Assembly (NCBI GenBank): GCA_014898415.1
Contig: RCTD01000035.1
Coordinates: 372,001 to 436,000, forward strand
Direction: 5' to 3'
Length of the DNA: 64,000 nt
Source of the DNA: Stromatinia cepivora
Taxonomy: Eukaryota; Ascomycota; Leotiomycetes; Helotiales; Sclerotiniaceae
The position numbers were made by a program, and so were the translations under genes. The notes beneath the pieces were generated by a model. The model was not told the DNA's origin. It was given only the letters and a program-made list of their open reading frames with translations, and searched no databases. Positions 12,293 to 24,570 of this stretch are shown here, one piece after another (the stretch's first letter is position 1; each line of letters opens with the position of its first letter).

Positions 12293-15200
12293 TCAACTCA
12301 GTTCACTCCCACTCCCACCCCCACCCTTACTCCCACTCTTCAACTTAAGCCACCCCCCCTTATTCCACATCACCCCCTTATTTCCATACAACAATTTTTC
12401 TCTCTTCGCATCATCCTCCACACTAGCCAGTATCTCCTCCAACTTCTTAAAATTAATCGGTTTGAGTATCCATCCGTCGAATCCGCGTTCGATATATTCT
12501 TCTCGTTTGATTTCCTCTAGTGAGGCTGAGACGGCTATGATGGGCAGACGGCCATAGACTGTTGCGCGCCGGGAGATGGGGGGTGTGTTTAGGTACTCGG
12601 AGGTGCGGATCATGGTTGTGGATTGGAAGCCGTTGGCTATGGGCATCTAGGGATGTATTAGTTCGGGGCGGTTCTAATGGGTGGCTGGGCTAGGGTTGAA
12701 GAACGGGAACGAATAATGGGAAAGGTACCTGTATATCCATCAAAACAATATCAAAACCACCCGGAGCAGCCATCACGGCATCCGCGCAAGCTTGTCCGTT
12801 AATCTTAACAGTCACCACATGGCCTCTTTTCCTGAGCCGTTCTTCCAAAAGTCGACTATTGAGAGGATTATCTTCTGCAACTAGGACATTAAGATTGCGG
12901 ATCTCGGGTTGAGGAGGCAAATCCATGATCGGGAAAGGATATTGAAGTTGGTAATCGGCATTTGTGGTTACGGATTTGACGGAGAGTGATGATTGAGAAG
13001 GGGGTGGGTGAGATGGCGATGATCGAGAAGCCAAGGTACTAGGTGCTGATTCGGGTGATTCGAGTACTTCCGTAGTGGATGTGACCAAAGGTTCTTTGAG
13101 GGGAGTTGGAGGAGGTACCTGGAATCTTTCGGGCGTGTCACAGCTTTTGCCATTTTCAGACTTGGGACTTTCGCTACTGGTGAATGGATTTGAGGTATCT
13201 TCTCGCGGAGCTCTGGCATTGAAAGAATGTCCTCCGTTGGACTTGCGGAATGGTATGGATACGGTGACTGTGGTTCCATGCCCTGGCTCCGTGTTTATAA
13301 CTATTTTGCCATCGTTGAGCCGGACGAATCGCGCTGCTACGGCTAGACCTAGACCAATCGATGATTTGTCTGCATCGAGGCATGATGATGCATCCACATC
13401 GTGGTCTTCGTCGAGGACTTTCTCAAAGTCCTGGAATATGCCGTCAAGTTCAGGCCTAAGAATACAAAAGATTAGCCTTGTTATAAGGGGTAGATTAGGA
13501 TTTTTTTCTGGAAATTTTGGGCCACACAAAGAAATCTAAGTCTCCCTTGAGTTCAACTGTGCGAAACAGAATAATAAACTTACTCAGTGAAGCCAGAACC
13601 ATTGTCAGTAAAAAACATTTCGATTCGAGTCTTATTATCATCATCAGTTTCGACATTCTTCAACCCAACAACCACATCACCAGCAGTCGAGTGTTTGACA
13701 GTGTTTGAAACTAAGTTTGAGATGATTTGTCTCAAACGCACACCATCACATTTTACCATTGGCAGGACATTCGTGCTTTCATCGAATCTGATATGTAGAC
13801 TCTTTTTTTGACATTCATCACCAAAATCATCAATGACGTCGTTCATAATTTCTGACAAAACAACATTATCATGAGACATTTCCGGATCTTCTCCTTCTGC
13901 TTCTGTCAAATTAAGAAGATCATTCACAACAAAGATAAGTGACCTTGATGCGCCTAAGGATTTCTCCAGGTGCAGACGGGCTTTATCGTCGAGTACCTCT
14001 TCAAGCGCTATTTCAAGATAACCAATTATAGCGTTTAATGGGTTTTGAACTTGTAGACATCAGTAACGCTCGAAAGCTTCCATATTTTAGTTAACGTACC
14101 TTTAGCTCCGGCTTGTCGTATCAATAATCGTGTCATACGATTCTGCTGTACAATAGCCTCTTTTTGTCTCCAGACTTCAATGAACCTTCCGTATAATGCG
14201 CTTAAGACTCCTGCCGACTCAACTATGAAATTTCAGATTAGGATGGATCGACTGGAACTAGGATAAACTAACCTTGCTCCCGCGTCCATTCTCGACTAGT
14301 ACCTACAACATGCTGGCTCCATCTTTTGAAGCTTGCTCTTGGCTCAAGGTACTGTGTTCCAGGTTTATAGATCTTCTCGTTTGGATTTCCGGCCCACTTG
14401 ACTTCCTTCAGTTGTCCCTTACGGAAGAACACCAGAAAGTCAGTTCCTGACAAAGACAATGGAATCACAAGAAATCCAGAAATTAAAACGAAACGGGCAG
14501 GAAACATGATATCTGTGCAGTCTGCGGATATGTTTTGAGTGCAAAACACTGATGCATGAGACTTTCTGCGAATGTATTGAAGTAAAGAAATGCTTTCGTT
14601 GTAGGCGTAGAGGCGTCCGATCGTTCTTGCTTCATCCTTGATGGCTAGGAAGGCAAAGTCTGCTTCGAACATTTGCAATAGATCTCTGGACGAAGCAGCA
14701 ACATATTGTGATGGCGAGACTTTCGGAGGCGCTTTGCCGAGATGTCTTCGCGCTTGTATCCGAGAAAGGTAGAGTAGCTTTTCAATGTTGTTGCTTGTGC
14801 AATCACCTAGGCTTCGGCAAAGCTCCCTCATTGGAAATGAAACCCTTTTCCCTTCCAGGCCATAATCATGGCAAGAGATCAAACCCCAAAGCCGTCCTTC
14901 TACAATTAAGGAGATCGAGAATGATGCCCGCACACCCATGTTTGTTAGATATTTAATATGAACGGGTGACATGGCCCTCAAATATGCCGATGAAAGATTA
15001 AGATTTTTGGGGTTATGCTGTTTGGTCGAAGACATGAGCCTCGCTGTCTTTGCCGTTCGATCATACAGCAATCGTATTTTGTTGAGTGCATAGAGTTGCC
15101 GAGCCTGGATTGGGATATCAGTATTTGGGAATTTGAGACCACGATAGAGGTCTAATGATGCTCTCTCATCAATATACTCCGCTCTAACCAACCCTGCGTC

Positions 15201-16317
15201 ATCTTCATCAAATTGGTAAGCCATAACCCTGTGGAATCCGGTCAGATCAAAAACGAGACCAACGACGATGTCTAATAGAGATGCTATTGAGGTTGCTGAA
15301 TTAAGCTGCTCCTGAACCTCACAGCCTAGATGAAACATCTCCGTCTCACCGAGTCTGTTCTTGGTTCTTTGTATTGTGCGAAACGGCTCACTATACTTTG
15401 TGGTTGATACGATTCGCTCTTCTTCTGTAGCCTGATTATCAATAACGTTGACGGATTCCCCAGGCAAATTGTAATCTTCCGGAGGAACGTCAGTCAATAT
15501 ATCATTCTTCGCCTCGAACTCGCATATAAATAAGCCCGCGTCCTCACGAAAATGTAAAGCACAATACATAGGAATATGCGGAGTTGATTCAAGCATCATC
15601 GTGAAAATATCTGGATATGCTTTGAGATGTTCTTTTTGATGCCACAGTTTTTCTGGCTTCAATCCGGGCTCTGAAGTCTGATTCGTACAGTGGGCTTAGC
15701 AATTGGGTGAAGCAAGAGAGCGCAAACAGATCTTCAGGCCCGCGGTTAATAATGGTTTCGGAATTTTCACTTGCGATGCGGACCAGGAACCGCCCGTCTT
15801 CTTTCTCTTCCAGAGCTAATAATGCCCCGAAACTTTGGATAGATCCAGGAATTTGAATGGGCTCATCCTCGCAACGAAGTACCACCTCGTTATTTTCATG
15901 GTTTGGAATAGGTTTATTATCAGAAATTAATTGATGAATTGAAGTTGTAATGAATGTGTTTTCAGATGGCGATAATGGCCGGCAAGATTCTGCTAAAACG
16001 ACTTTTGGGTGCCTTTGGTTGATCGCACCTTCGCTCTCAGATGCGACGACCGGCACAGTCGTGGGAACTGCTATATCTGGAACATTCTGATCATTTGTAA
16101 CATCAGAACTGTTAGACTTCGGGGCAAGAACTTCTGTGCGTCGTTAGTTAACATGTTGACCAAGTCTTGGACGTCAACCTGTACCCGACTCTGTTTCAAT
16201 GCGGATGGGAAACACCCTCTCAATCCGCAATGGTCCATCTGCATTTTTATGCCCGTTTGCAATGTTATCGGCGCTTCCGGAGCCGTTCAGAATTGCAGGC
16301 GAAATTTTGTGTTCCAT
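12293..16317 (-). CDS. Fungal phytochrome hybrid histidine kinase, H-box degenerate and one-base frameshift
   Basis: Red/far-red photoreceptor of the fungal phytochrome (group VIII) type. Exons: 16317..16179, 16133..14273, 14222..14100, 14049..13584, 13455..12729, 12646..12293. PAS domain with the biliverdin-attachment Cys near residue 134 (RCEDEPIQIPGSIQSFG); GAF with DIP motif (NTDIPIQARQLY) and SPVHIKYLTNMGV; PHY with PRASF; HATPase with N box (RQIISNLVSN), DNGSGF and GLGL; C-terminal receiver with AEDNP, phosphoacceptor Asp in LMDIQ and Lys in ILKPI. The dimerisation/H-box reads AGAKVQNPLNAIIGYLE where the family has a His-Glu pair, so the phosphoacceptor His is Ala. PAS and GAF lie in different frames, shifting by one base near 15,600-15,660, and the exon sum is 3n+1. 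About 1,220 residues if the frame is continuous. It could be a real but non-phosphorylating receptor, a decaying copy, or have one sequence error. Confidence 0.85.
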
Positions 16318-17780
16318 CTTCAACAAATTTGAGATCTTTACCAAAGAAAGGATACATCCGATACAACCGCGGAGATATGTATTGTTCCAAGGCCTTTGAG
16401 TATTGAGTAAGTGGTAATGAGATGAGATTTAAGATGATCGCGGAGATGCTGCTTTTCTCTATATTTGCTGTGGTCACACAATCGTAGTTATGGTAGCCGG
16501 AATCATCCCGGCAACCAACTGAAATGGCGTTCTTCCATATTCAATATCATGTATACGAGACCAAACTAACAAACAATAAGAGAAATTCCAAGACTCGAAT
16601 GTTCATAGCAATCGACGATCATGTCAAGGATAAATCATTCTCGTAAAGTTCAATTCGAGGAACTGGAAAAAGAATACAAATGAAAGATCCATAGCAGTGC
16701 GCTTTCGGCGTGTAAGTGATTCACGGTATATTGCTATGCTGCTAAGAAGGCAAAAATAAGGGCCGTGTTTGGCCGCCGAAGATGACACTCATGTCCTGTG
16801 AAGAGTTGATAAAAAGCCACTCTGCTTACTATGCTCATCCTAAACACACCAATTCATTGGGGTGTAACTTGATGACATCCGGTAGACAAGACAAATTTGT
16901 GTATCCCATACTTCACTGCACCAACGGTCTTGTAAGCAAGCGCAATAGATCTGGCCACTTTGAATTTTCTTTTGCTTGCAAGCCTACCTTTTCGGAAAGA
17001 GTAACTCGAAGCTTGTGAAGATATTGACAACACGGCAGCCACACACTGGCAAAAACGCTGGTTTGGAAAGGTTTCATATACCGGAATGAGCTGACAGAAA
17101 ATATCCATGTTCTTGTGGACAATATACTCAAATTGATCAAATTGAAATGTTGGGAGCAGGTATGAAGTACGAACAATGAAAAGAGGTGGATGAGATGCAA
17201 GTGTGACTTCAGCTGGTTGAATTTACCATTCAACAGTCCGAGCGGTGAACCAATTTGGATAGCGGCATTTATTCTAGGGACATAATATTACAGCCTTAGG
17301 CATTCATAAAATTTGGACACCGACGACGGGAGACCAGGCCATTTGTGTAATGGACCCTTAACTGTGGAGGCATACTAGGTAATATCATTGCTGGTACTCA
17401 ATTCCTCGAATTGAAGCTATTCCCACATTTCAATCGACCTTCAAACCTTTTCGTATATTTTGGATTTGCCCAAGTTTTCCATACCTCGACTATTTTCATT
17501 CCCTGGTGTACTACCATCTATATACACCAATGCAACTGTCGTCATATTTATATTGCAGCCATGCAAGTGAATCCCTTTTCCCCGCATCTAAATGAGTATT
17601 CGAATCTTGAACGCGGTGCTGAAATTCGCGCCATGACTTCACATCATGAGGGGAATGAGGGGCAATTTCCTCTATTTCCGCTTCTCTATGAGTTTATAAA
17701 ACCCCGTAAATCTGCAGATGTCTGAGAAATTTTAATATTCATCAACTTAACCACTTGAGTTACAATCTCTTACGCCGAAC
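16318..17780. promoter_or_regulatory. Shared upstream region of phytochrome and FluG-like genes
   Basis: A 1.46-kb region between divergent start codons, with no convincing gene. Short frames (for example around 17,411-17,725) have no domain and read like untranslated leader. Shared light or developmental control is possible but not shown by any motif I can defend. Confidence 0.5.
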
Positions 17781-20681
17781 ATGGAGCGACTTATTCATGC
17801 CATCCGTACAACTCCATTGATTGATAATCATGCTCATCCATTACTTATTCCTTCGTCTAAGTTCAAATATCCTCTCCTAGGCATTACTACGGAGGCGAAA
17901 GGAGATGCTCTAAAGGCTACCCATTCATCATTGGCACACATTCGAGCTATAAATCAACTTGCCGAAATACTCGGCTGTCCGCAAACATGGGGTGATGTTA
18001 CGAAAGCCATCGCAAAGGAAAATGAGAAGCCAGATGATGTTTGGGCAAAACGATGCTTTGAAGGAATCGAAACAATTCTTCTCGATGATGGTTTGAATAC
18101 GGAAAATGATGCCTTCGACTATTCTTGGCACGACAAATTAACAAGCAGTAAGTGTCTTCATGTTCCCCGCACTCGTATAGAAGTTGTGTTACCTCGACAC
18201 GGTACATGCCTGCCCGTTCAACGCTTTGCTAATCTTGGCTGTCATAGGTAAGTGTAAGAGAATAGTAAGGATCGAAAAACTTGCTGCGGATGTAGTGGAC
18301 CGGAACCTCGATTTGTTCGATGTTTCCGAGGACGAATTCTTTGCCTCGGTGCTTGAAGGGCTTCTGAAAGCCATAAAAGATGCTCTCTCTGACCCCGATG
18401 TTGTTGCTTTCAAATCAATCATCTGTTATAGAACAGGGCTTGATATTCCTCGGGCCTGCCCCTTAGAAGAGGTAAAAGTATCCTTATTGCAATGTATTAT
18501 GAAACAGAAGGTCGAAGGTCATAGTCGCTTCAAAAGGTCCGATGGTCAACTCCTGAACTCGTGGGCTGTTCACATGACAGCTAGACTCGTTCAAGAATCA
18601 AGAACAATTCACAAGAAGCCAATTCAGTTCCACACTGGTTTGGGAGATAAGGAAATAGTTCTCACTCGCTCTTCACCGTCGCATCTACAAGGCTTTATTC
18701 GCGAATATCCAGACGTTCCAATCGTTCTGCTTGATGCGGGGTACCCGTGGACAAAAGAAACGGGATACTTAGCTACTGTATACTCGAATGTTTATGCTGA
18801 TATTGGGGAGGTGTTTCCTTGTGTAAGCCAAGATGGTCAAGAGGCTGTTATTCGCGATCTCTTAGAGCTTTGTCCTTCAGAAAAGATCGTGTGGAGCACA
18901 GATGGGCATTGGTTTCCAGAAACATATTTACTCGCGAAGATTCAATCTCGCGAAGCTTTCGAGAAGGTAAGGCTCTCCGATGCCGCGTAATAACGCAATC
19001 CACGTCCGGTGATACTGAGGGTCTCCAGGTACTCGTGGAATATGTCAATAAGAAGGTATTGAGTCCTACACAAGCCGTTAAGCTCGTCGAAGATGTGTTT
19101 TTTAACACATCAAATGAGCTTTATGGCCTTCAATTGAAATCGAAGCAGACAGGAACACGGGTCGTTGAACGACTTGTTAATGGAGTGGATGAGGTTAAAA
19201 AAGCAAATGGGATTAACAGAACCAACAACTCCAACGGCACCAAGTGCGTCAATGGCATCAACAACATCCATGAACTGAACTCGAACAACAACATCAGCGG
19301 CACCAAGAGCACCAATGGCGCAGAAGTTTCAAAACATCCATCGGACCTTGAGACCTTTGACACATTCATGGCGAACCACCCGGAAATTAAGTTTCTGCGT
19401 GTACAATTCATCGATTACTGCTCTCTTACTCGACTACGAATTTTGCCCATGAAGCGTGTCCGTAAGCTTTTGTACGACAATAAAACTGATGTGTCTATCG
19501 GAGTCACTAATAGTAGCTTAACTATAACGGCAGTTGATCATCGTATTGATTCAGTTTCTCCCAGAGGGGTATTCAGGCTTCTAAATGCCGTTGTCTCTTC
19601 AATGCGCCCCGGTCCATGTTATGGCTATGCTTCGGCCCAAGGAGAACTCCGCAATCAGGACAATACTCCGCTGGATGTATGCCCCAGAACCACCTTTCGA
19701 AACATAGTGAACAAAGCAAAGAATCACGGTCTTGAATTTCTCGTTGGCTTTGAGCTGGAAGTTGTGTTCATGAAAGGCACACTCAATGAGGACAACACCC
19801 TCAAGTTTGGTCCTCTTCCGGGTGCGGATTCTCACTGTTGGGGATCCAATAATGCACTCTCGCATGCTATCAGAGATGCTGTAGGTGAAATGGTGGATAC
19901 ACTTTCAAATGCTGGTATTGATATTGAACAATGGCATCCGGAGTCAGCCATTGGCCAATTTGAGTTTGTCCTACCTGCTTGCGCACCCCTTGAGGCTGCA
20001 GATATGCTTTTACAGGCTCGCGAAATCATCACCACAATTGCAGAAAATCATGGATGGCGCGCCACATTGCACCCCAAACCTATTCCAAACAATATAGGTA
20101 CGGGAGCACATGTTCACGTTTCCATACCTACCCAAGAAGGCGAGAAGGAAGAAACTTATACTCATTTTTATGCTGGAGTATTGAAACATCTTCGATCAAT
20201 TACGGCTTTGACTTATAGTAACGCTGCGAGCTACGACCGTATGTCTGCAGCCGGTGGTTTTGCCGGAAGTACTTGGGTGACTTGGGGTACGCAAAACCGA
20301 GAAACCCCACTACGAAAAATCGCCGGATCGCACTGGGAAATAAGGTGTTTAGATGGCCTTGCCAACATTTATTTGGCCTTAGCAGCTATGATTGGAGCCG
20401 GTGTAGAAGGCGTGATTGCAAAAGAAAAGATGACTTGGCTTGACTGCGATATGTGTCCTGCTAAGTTAAGCCAGGCAGACAGAGATGATTACAACATCAA
20501 AGAAATGTTGCCAAGTACTTTGGAGGAGGCGCTTGCCTGTCTCAAAAGCGACCAAGGTATGTACAAGATACTTGGTGAGGCAGTGGTGGTCACATATATC
20601 GCAATGAAACGGGCGGAGCTGGAGCTCATGAAGCCTATGAACGATGAACAGAGGAGAAACTGGATAATTGAGAGGTATTAA
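17781..20681 (+). CDS. FluG-family protein: amidohydrolase fused to type I-like glutamine synthetase
   Basis: Exons 17781..18147, 18248..18966 and 19029..20681 give 912 residues (introns 100 and 62 nt). Residues 1-390 are amidohydrolase-like: DNHAHP with His17/His19, FHTGLGD with His251, and WSTDGHW with Asp341. At about residue 285 the sequence reads VLLDAGYPW, where relatives, as I recall, carry His before Ala. An Asn/Gly/Thr-rich linker (about 414-464) leads to a glutamine-synthetase domain with GFELEVVF, HPESAIGQFEFVLP, GTGAHVHVSI and HWEIRCLDGLANIY. Aspergillus nidulans FluG (865 residues) has the same fusion and is needed for the extracellular signal that starts conidiation. The longer linker suggests a paralog rather than strict ortholog. 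Enzymatic activity is not established for the family. Confidence 0.87.
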
Positions 20682-21018
20682 TGGGTAGAATAGTAGTTCC
20701 ACAAACTGCTGGCTCAAGTACATTAATTTTGGACGCATCTGGATATTAGTATGATGATGGGTTGGAAACCCGCTTAAAGAATTGAGGTATTGTTAGTAGT
20801 TATGCTTTTGCATTGAAGGATGGTAGAAGGAGCACATGTTCCTAGGCCCACAAAATGAATTATCCTTTTTGAAGTTTGGAATCGTAATTCGGAGTTTTAT
20901 CTCCCAAGCCGTGATTGATCTGCCACTTTGGGCAAGACCAGCATCTCTTTTATACACTTGTTGAACTCCCACAAATGATCATGCCCTGTAATTTTACAAA
21001 CTTCCTGATCATCATCAC
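20682..21018. other. Intergenic between convergent genes
   Basis: Contains the 3' ends of the FluG-like gene (+) and the mitochondrial S8 gene (-). Nothing else is recognised. Confidence 0.5.
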
Positions 21019-21507
21019 CTACACCACTCTACATAAAAGCATACCACCCACCCTCCTCTCTACGCATTCTCTTGCCTCCATGATTCCACTTGATGTACTA
21101 ATATAGATACACTCTCCCGGGTTCCGCAAACCCTCCACAAAGTTCGCATCTCTTCCTCTAATAATCTCCGAAAGTCCCTCTACATCCATCCAGATTCTCT
21201 TCGTGGGTTTACTGACCATCGTCATCTTACTCAACACCGGTTCATTATTCCAATACTTTAATCCTAACCACAACCTCCTTGTCGAGATATTTCGCTGTGT
21301 GACAGGTTCTGGGACATATGTAGATAGTTCGTCCATGGGAGGAGGAGTGAGTCCACCACGGGTGACGGAAGATAGAAATCCAGATGATTGGAGACCGAGC
21401 ATGAGAGTGAGGATCATGTTTGAGGATGGGACAGAAGTGAGCCCAAGACGGGCTTTCGAGGCATTTTGGAGATGCGAAGCTACATGAGAGAGAGTTACGA
21501 GAGACAT
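21019..21507 (-). CDS. MRPS8: Mitochondrial small-subunit ribosomal protein uS8m
   Basis: An intronless 162-residue frame with an ATG start. The N-terminal MSLVTLSHVASHLQNASKAR and the C-terminal block ECIYISTSSGIMEARECVE followed by VGGMLLCRV match the S8 family, which binds the central domain of small-subunit rRNA. The length is close to yeast Mrps8 (155). Compared with bacterial S8 there is a short insertion around MDELSTYVPEPVTQR, as in other fungal mitochondrial forms. No cleavable presequence is obvious, which is also usual for this protein. Confidence 0.88.
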   Translation of the reverse strand: MSLVTLSHVASHLQNASKARLGLTSVPSSNMILTLMLGLQSSGFLSSVTRGGLTPPPMDELSTYVPEPVTQRNISTRRLWLGLKYWNNEPVLSKMTMVSKPTKRIWMDVEGLSEIIRGRDANFVEGLRNPGECIYISTSSGIMEARECVERRVGGMLLCRVV

Positions 21508-22099
21508 GATTAGGATTGGGAGTCTCTAGGACGAATTCGCAAGCCCGCGCGGGCACAATTGATGAGATCTACCAGGGATATCTTCCTCGGGGTGGAGATG
21601 TGAAGGCAATGCTGAGGGAAAATATTAGCTAGATTTCCTCAAAAATGTAGTGAATAGCCACCTCCGGATTCAGGAAACCTTAAACTCGCAGTTTCAATAA
21701 TTGCGGCTTCGAAAGAATCTCATATAACACCTTGAGGTTATTCGTCTTGAATTATTTCACTGAACCCAAAAACCAAAATAATTTATTTCTGCCTTATCTA
21801 ATCGCGATAAGGTTTTAAGGCACTAATCTTCGATCACATCAATTCAACCTCTCATTGGTTCTATCTTCATGCAGCTTGCCGCCGAACATGGTGCTCACCA
21901 CCACCCATGCTGCAGGTAATTCAGCATGATATATTGTAAGTTTCATATTCATCTGTTTCCTCCTCTTTCACTAAGTATATATTTTTTCCATTTCTTTCTC
22001 TTCTCTCCTTTCTCCGTGTTGTTCTTTCGTCGCGCAAAAAAGCGCCCAGTTTCAGTTCTTCAGTACTCTTAGCTTTCAAACAATCGCGGGTCGATAAAA
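21508..22099. promoter_or_regulatory. Divergent upstream region of MRPS8 and the proline-rich gene
   Basis: About 590 bp between two divergent start codons. A short ATG frame at about 21,888 (ATGGTGCTCACCACC) ends at a possible donor (GCAG|GTAATT) and may be an upstream exon or uORF of the + strand gene; this is unproven. No other feature is visible. Confidence 0.45.
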
Positions 22100-23831
22100 A
22101 TGGCAGCACGACCAGGGGAGGATCTAGCAACTACTTTGTATGTGAACGCTCTTGAATCTTTTATATAAGTATTTAGTCTAATCTGTTCCAGGTTCGCAGA
22201 TATACATTATTACTATGGACCGCCAACGGCCAAACCGCCTCACCACAGATTCGATAAAAGCTCATATGTCTATCTTTTCGAGAATGCAGGTCAGAGAAGA
22301 GCTCGACTTGAAATAGCTAACAATGCTGGTACTCCGGATCAAGATGCTTTTACTGGCCGTAAGTAACGGATATTTGGCTTGAATGCGAAAATCACAATTG
22401 CTGATATCGCCATCAACAGACCTCGACTCTGCTCACGTCAAATACTCTTATAAACACACCACACTCGTCACTTTGACCGTAGATGGACCAAATGGGCAGC
22501 AACGAAACAGTCCCATCGATGTCCAAGAATGGCATTTACCAACTTTTGACCCTCGAAATGAGACCAAATACATGTACAGACTTCACACTATTGATTTGTA
22601 CTTCTGGAGTAAAGAAGATGCACTCAATTTTGTGAATGGGGTGCGGAGAGTCTTACCACAACATCAGATTACAATTGAGGATGAGCCGATACCACCACCA
22701 TCCCACGCAGACGAGATGAGTCCAGTGGTTCAACAATTGGAAAACGTAGCTATCTCGGATCCTTCATATCAACATGGTAGGACCAAGACATCTCAAACTT
22801 CTCCTCCAGCTGCTATAAAAGTCTCATTTCCTGGACCCCCAAGTTCCTCGAGTCCACAATCACAAGCTCCTACTACTTTTGCCCCAATGGCCTATAATCC
22901 AGCTGCACCAGCTGCCCCTGAAGTTATCCAGCATCGAGAAAAGACACCTCCACCCGAAGATGGAGCTGGAAATCCACTTGTGCATGCAGCAACTTCAGAC
23001 CAAGGACAATTCTCTCCACCCTCACAATTTCAGCAACATCCAGGCTTTTCGGCAACAGCCCCACCACCACAATTTCAAAGGCAGCAAACTTTCCCTATGA
23101 TGTCTCCACCGCAACATGCGGCGCACGGACAAGGTAATTTCTCAGCAGCAACCCCACCACCGCAACATACCACTACCCCTCCGAACTCTAACTATCTCCC
23201 TGGCTCTGTCCCATCTACATCCGCACTTCGTTCCCCATTTTCCCCACAATTCGCACCTCAAACCACTTCATTTGCACCTCCACCCACAACAAACTCTCCT
23301 AACACTTTCGCACCACCCCCCACCGACAACAATCAACCTCTCGCAACTCCCACGGGCCCTGCACCACCCGCCTACTCCTCACCCCCTATCTCTCCAACCC
23401 AAGGGCCCATAACCCAATACGCGACCTTCCCCTCCACCGCCTCTTACCCAACCCACAACCTACCTACCCCAGGCCTCTTCTCCCCTGGTTTCGCCCCCCA
23501 ACACCAAAACCCTCCCGTTTCCTCTCCCGCCCCAGGTCTCCAACCTTTATCCCCTCCAGGAGGTTTCTCAAACTATACGTATACGGGTGTGCAAAATAGT
23601 TTTGGACAACCGTTGATGACGCAAAGTGATTATAATATTCATCAACAGGTTTATAGACCAACTGAAATAGAGGCGGAGTTCAAGAAAAAGGGAAGTGGAA
23701 AGGCGAAGAAAGATGCAGAAAATGGGAAGGGTAAGGAAAAGGGACCGATAGGGAGATTAGAGGATAATGCGGCAAGGTTGGAAAAGGGAGTTACGGGGAT
23801 TTTGAAGAAGCTTGAGAAGAAGTATGGATAG
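22100..23831 (+). CDS. Conserved fungal proline-rich protein of unknown function
   Basis: Exons 22100..22137, 22192..22358 and 22420..23831 (introns 54 and 61 nt) give 538 residues. The N-terminal 125 residues look folded and conserved in filamentous fungi as I remember the family: FADIHYYYGPP, HHRFDKSSYVYLF, and HTIDLYFWSKEDALNFVNGV. Residues about 150-440 are a long Pro/Gln/Ser/Thr-rich disordered region. The C-terminus (about 455-482 of the last exon) is Lys-rich and amphipathic (RLEDNAARLEKGVTGILKKL), consistent with a short helix. I cannot assign a function. Confidence 0.8.
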
Positions 23832-23842
23832 GTGAGTCTTGA

Positions 23843-23910
23843 GGTTTGAGGTGGATGAGAGGATGAGAAGATGAAAGGTTTGAGGTGGATGAGAGGATGA
23901 GAAGATGAAA
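23843..23910 (+). repeat. Two direct copies of a 34-bp unit
   Basis: The unit starting GGTTTGAGGTGGATGAGAGG is present twice back to back (23843-23876, 23877-23910), just after the stop codon of the proline-rich gene. Confidence 0.9.
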
Positions 23911-24235
23911 AATGAGAGCGAAGAATAAGGAAGACTAGGAAGGAAGAGAAAAGGAGGTAAGAGAGGAAGAGAGGGATCTATTGATGTTAATGTTGTAATG
24001 AATGAGGTTGTGTCTTTATTCCATCTCATCTTATACTATCTAGCCAGTTCTTTTTTTTTGTAAGTCTTAGGATTTTTAGCATAGTGCAATTGATACCTCT
24101 TATTTTCCAAATATTGATTTCCTCGTTCTTTGTCCAATTTAAATATATCATATATCATCCGATGTAAATGAAAAGAATACTATCCTGTATACTGTATCTC
24201 TTGTCGTAAAATCAACCTATCCTATAGGTATCTAA

Positions 24236-24315
<80 letters not shown>

Positions 24316-24362
24316 ATAGTAGTAGTAATAATAATAGTAGTAGTAATAGTAATAGTAATAAT
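24236..24362 (+). repeat. (TAG)n trinucleotide microsatellite
   Basis: About 40 TAG units, perfect for roughly 80 bp and then mixed with TAA units toward the right. It stands at the left edge of the AT-rich retrotransposon island. The poly-Leu frame on the minus strand is an artefact of the repeat. Confidence 0.97.
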
Positions 24363-24570
24363 ATTGATTTATGTTTTAAGATTTCTCTAAAGATATATAT
24401 ATATATCAAATTAAGGGTTTTTATATATAAAGTTTTATTTATATAAAAAAGACCAAAATTATAAAAGAAAAAAGATCTTTTTATATATATATAAATAATT
24501 TTGGATCTCTGATTTTATAATATTATAATTTCTTTATAAATCTTAGAAAGTATTTTTTTTTTACAAAAAT
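24363..24570. other. AT-rich flank of the retrotransposon island
   Basis: Very AT-rich sequence with TATATA runs and no gene, between the microsatellite and the first LTR. It may be RIP spread from the element or an older relic. Confidence 0.5.

Noticed and set aside
12072..12557. 161-codon open frame on the + strand overlapping the phytochrome 3' end
   Set aside because: Low-complexity Pro/Ser sequence antisense to the well-supported receiver domain; no domain and no splice structure.
17411..17725. 104-codon frame upstream of the FluG-like gene
   Set aside because: No domain; sits directly before the start codon and reads as leader sequence.
24212..24409. Poly-leucine frame
   Set aside because: Minus-strand reading of the TAG microsatellite.
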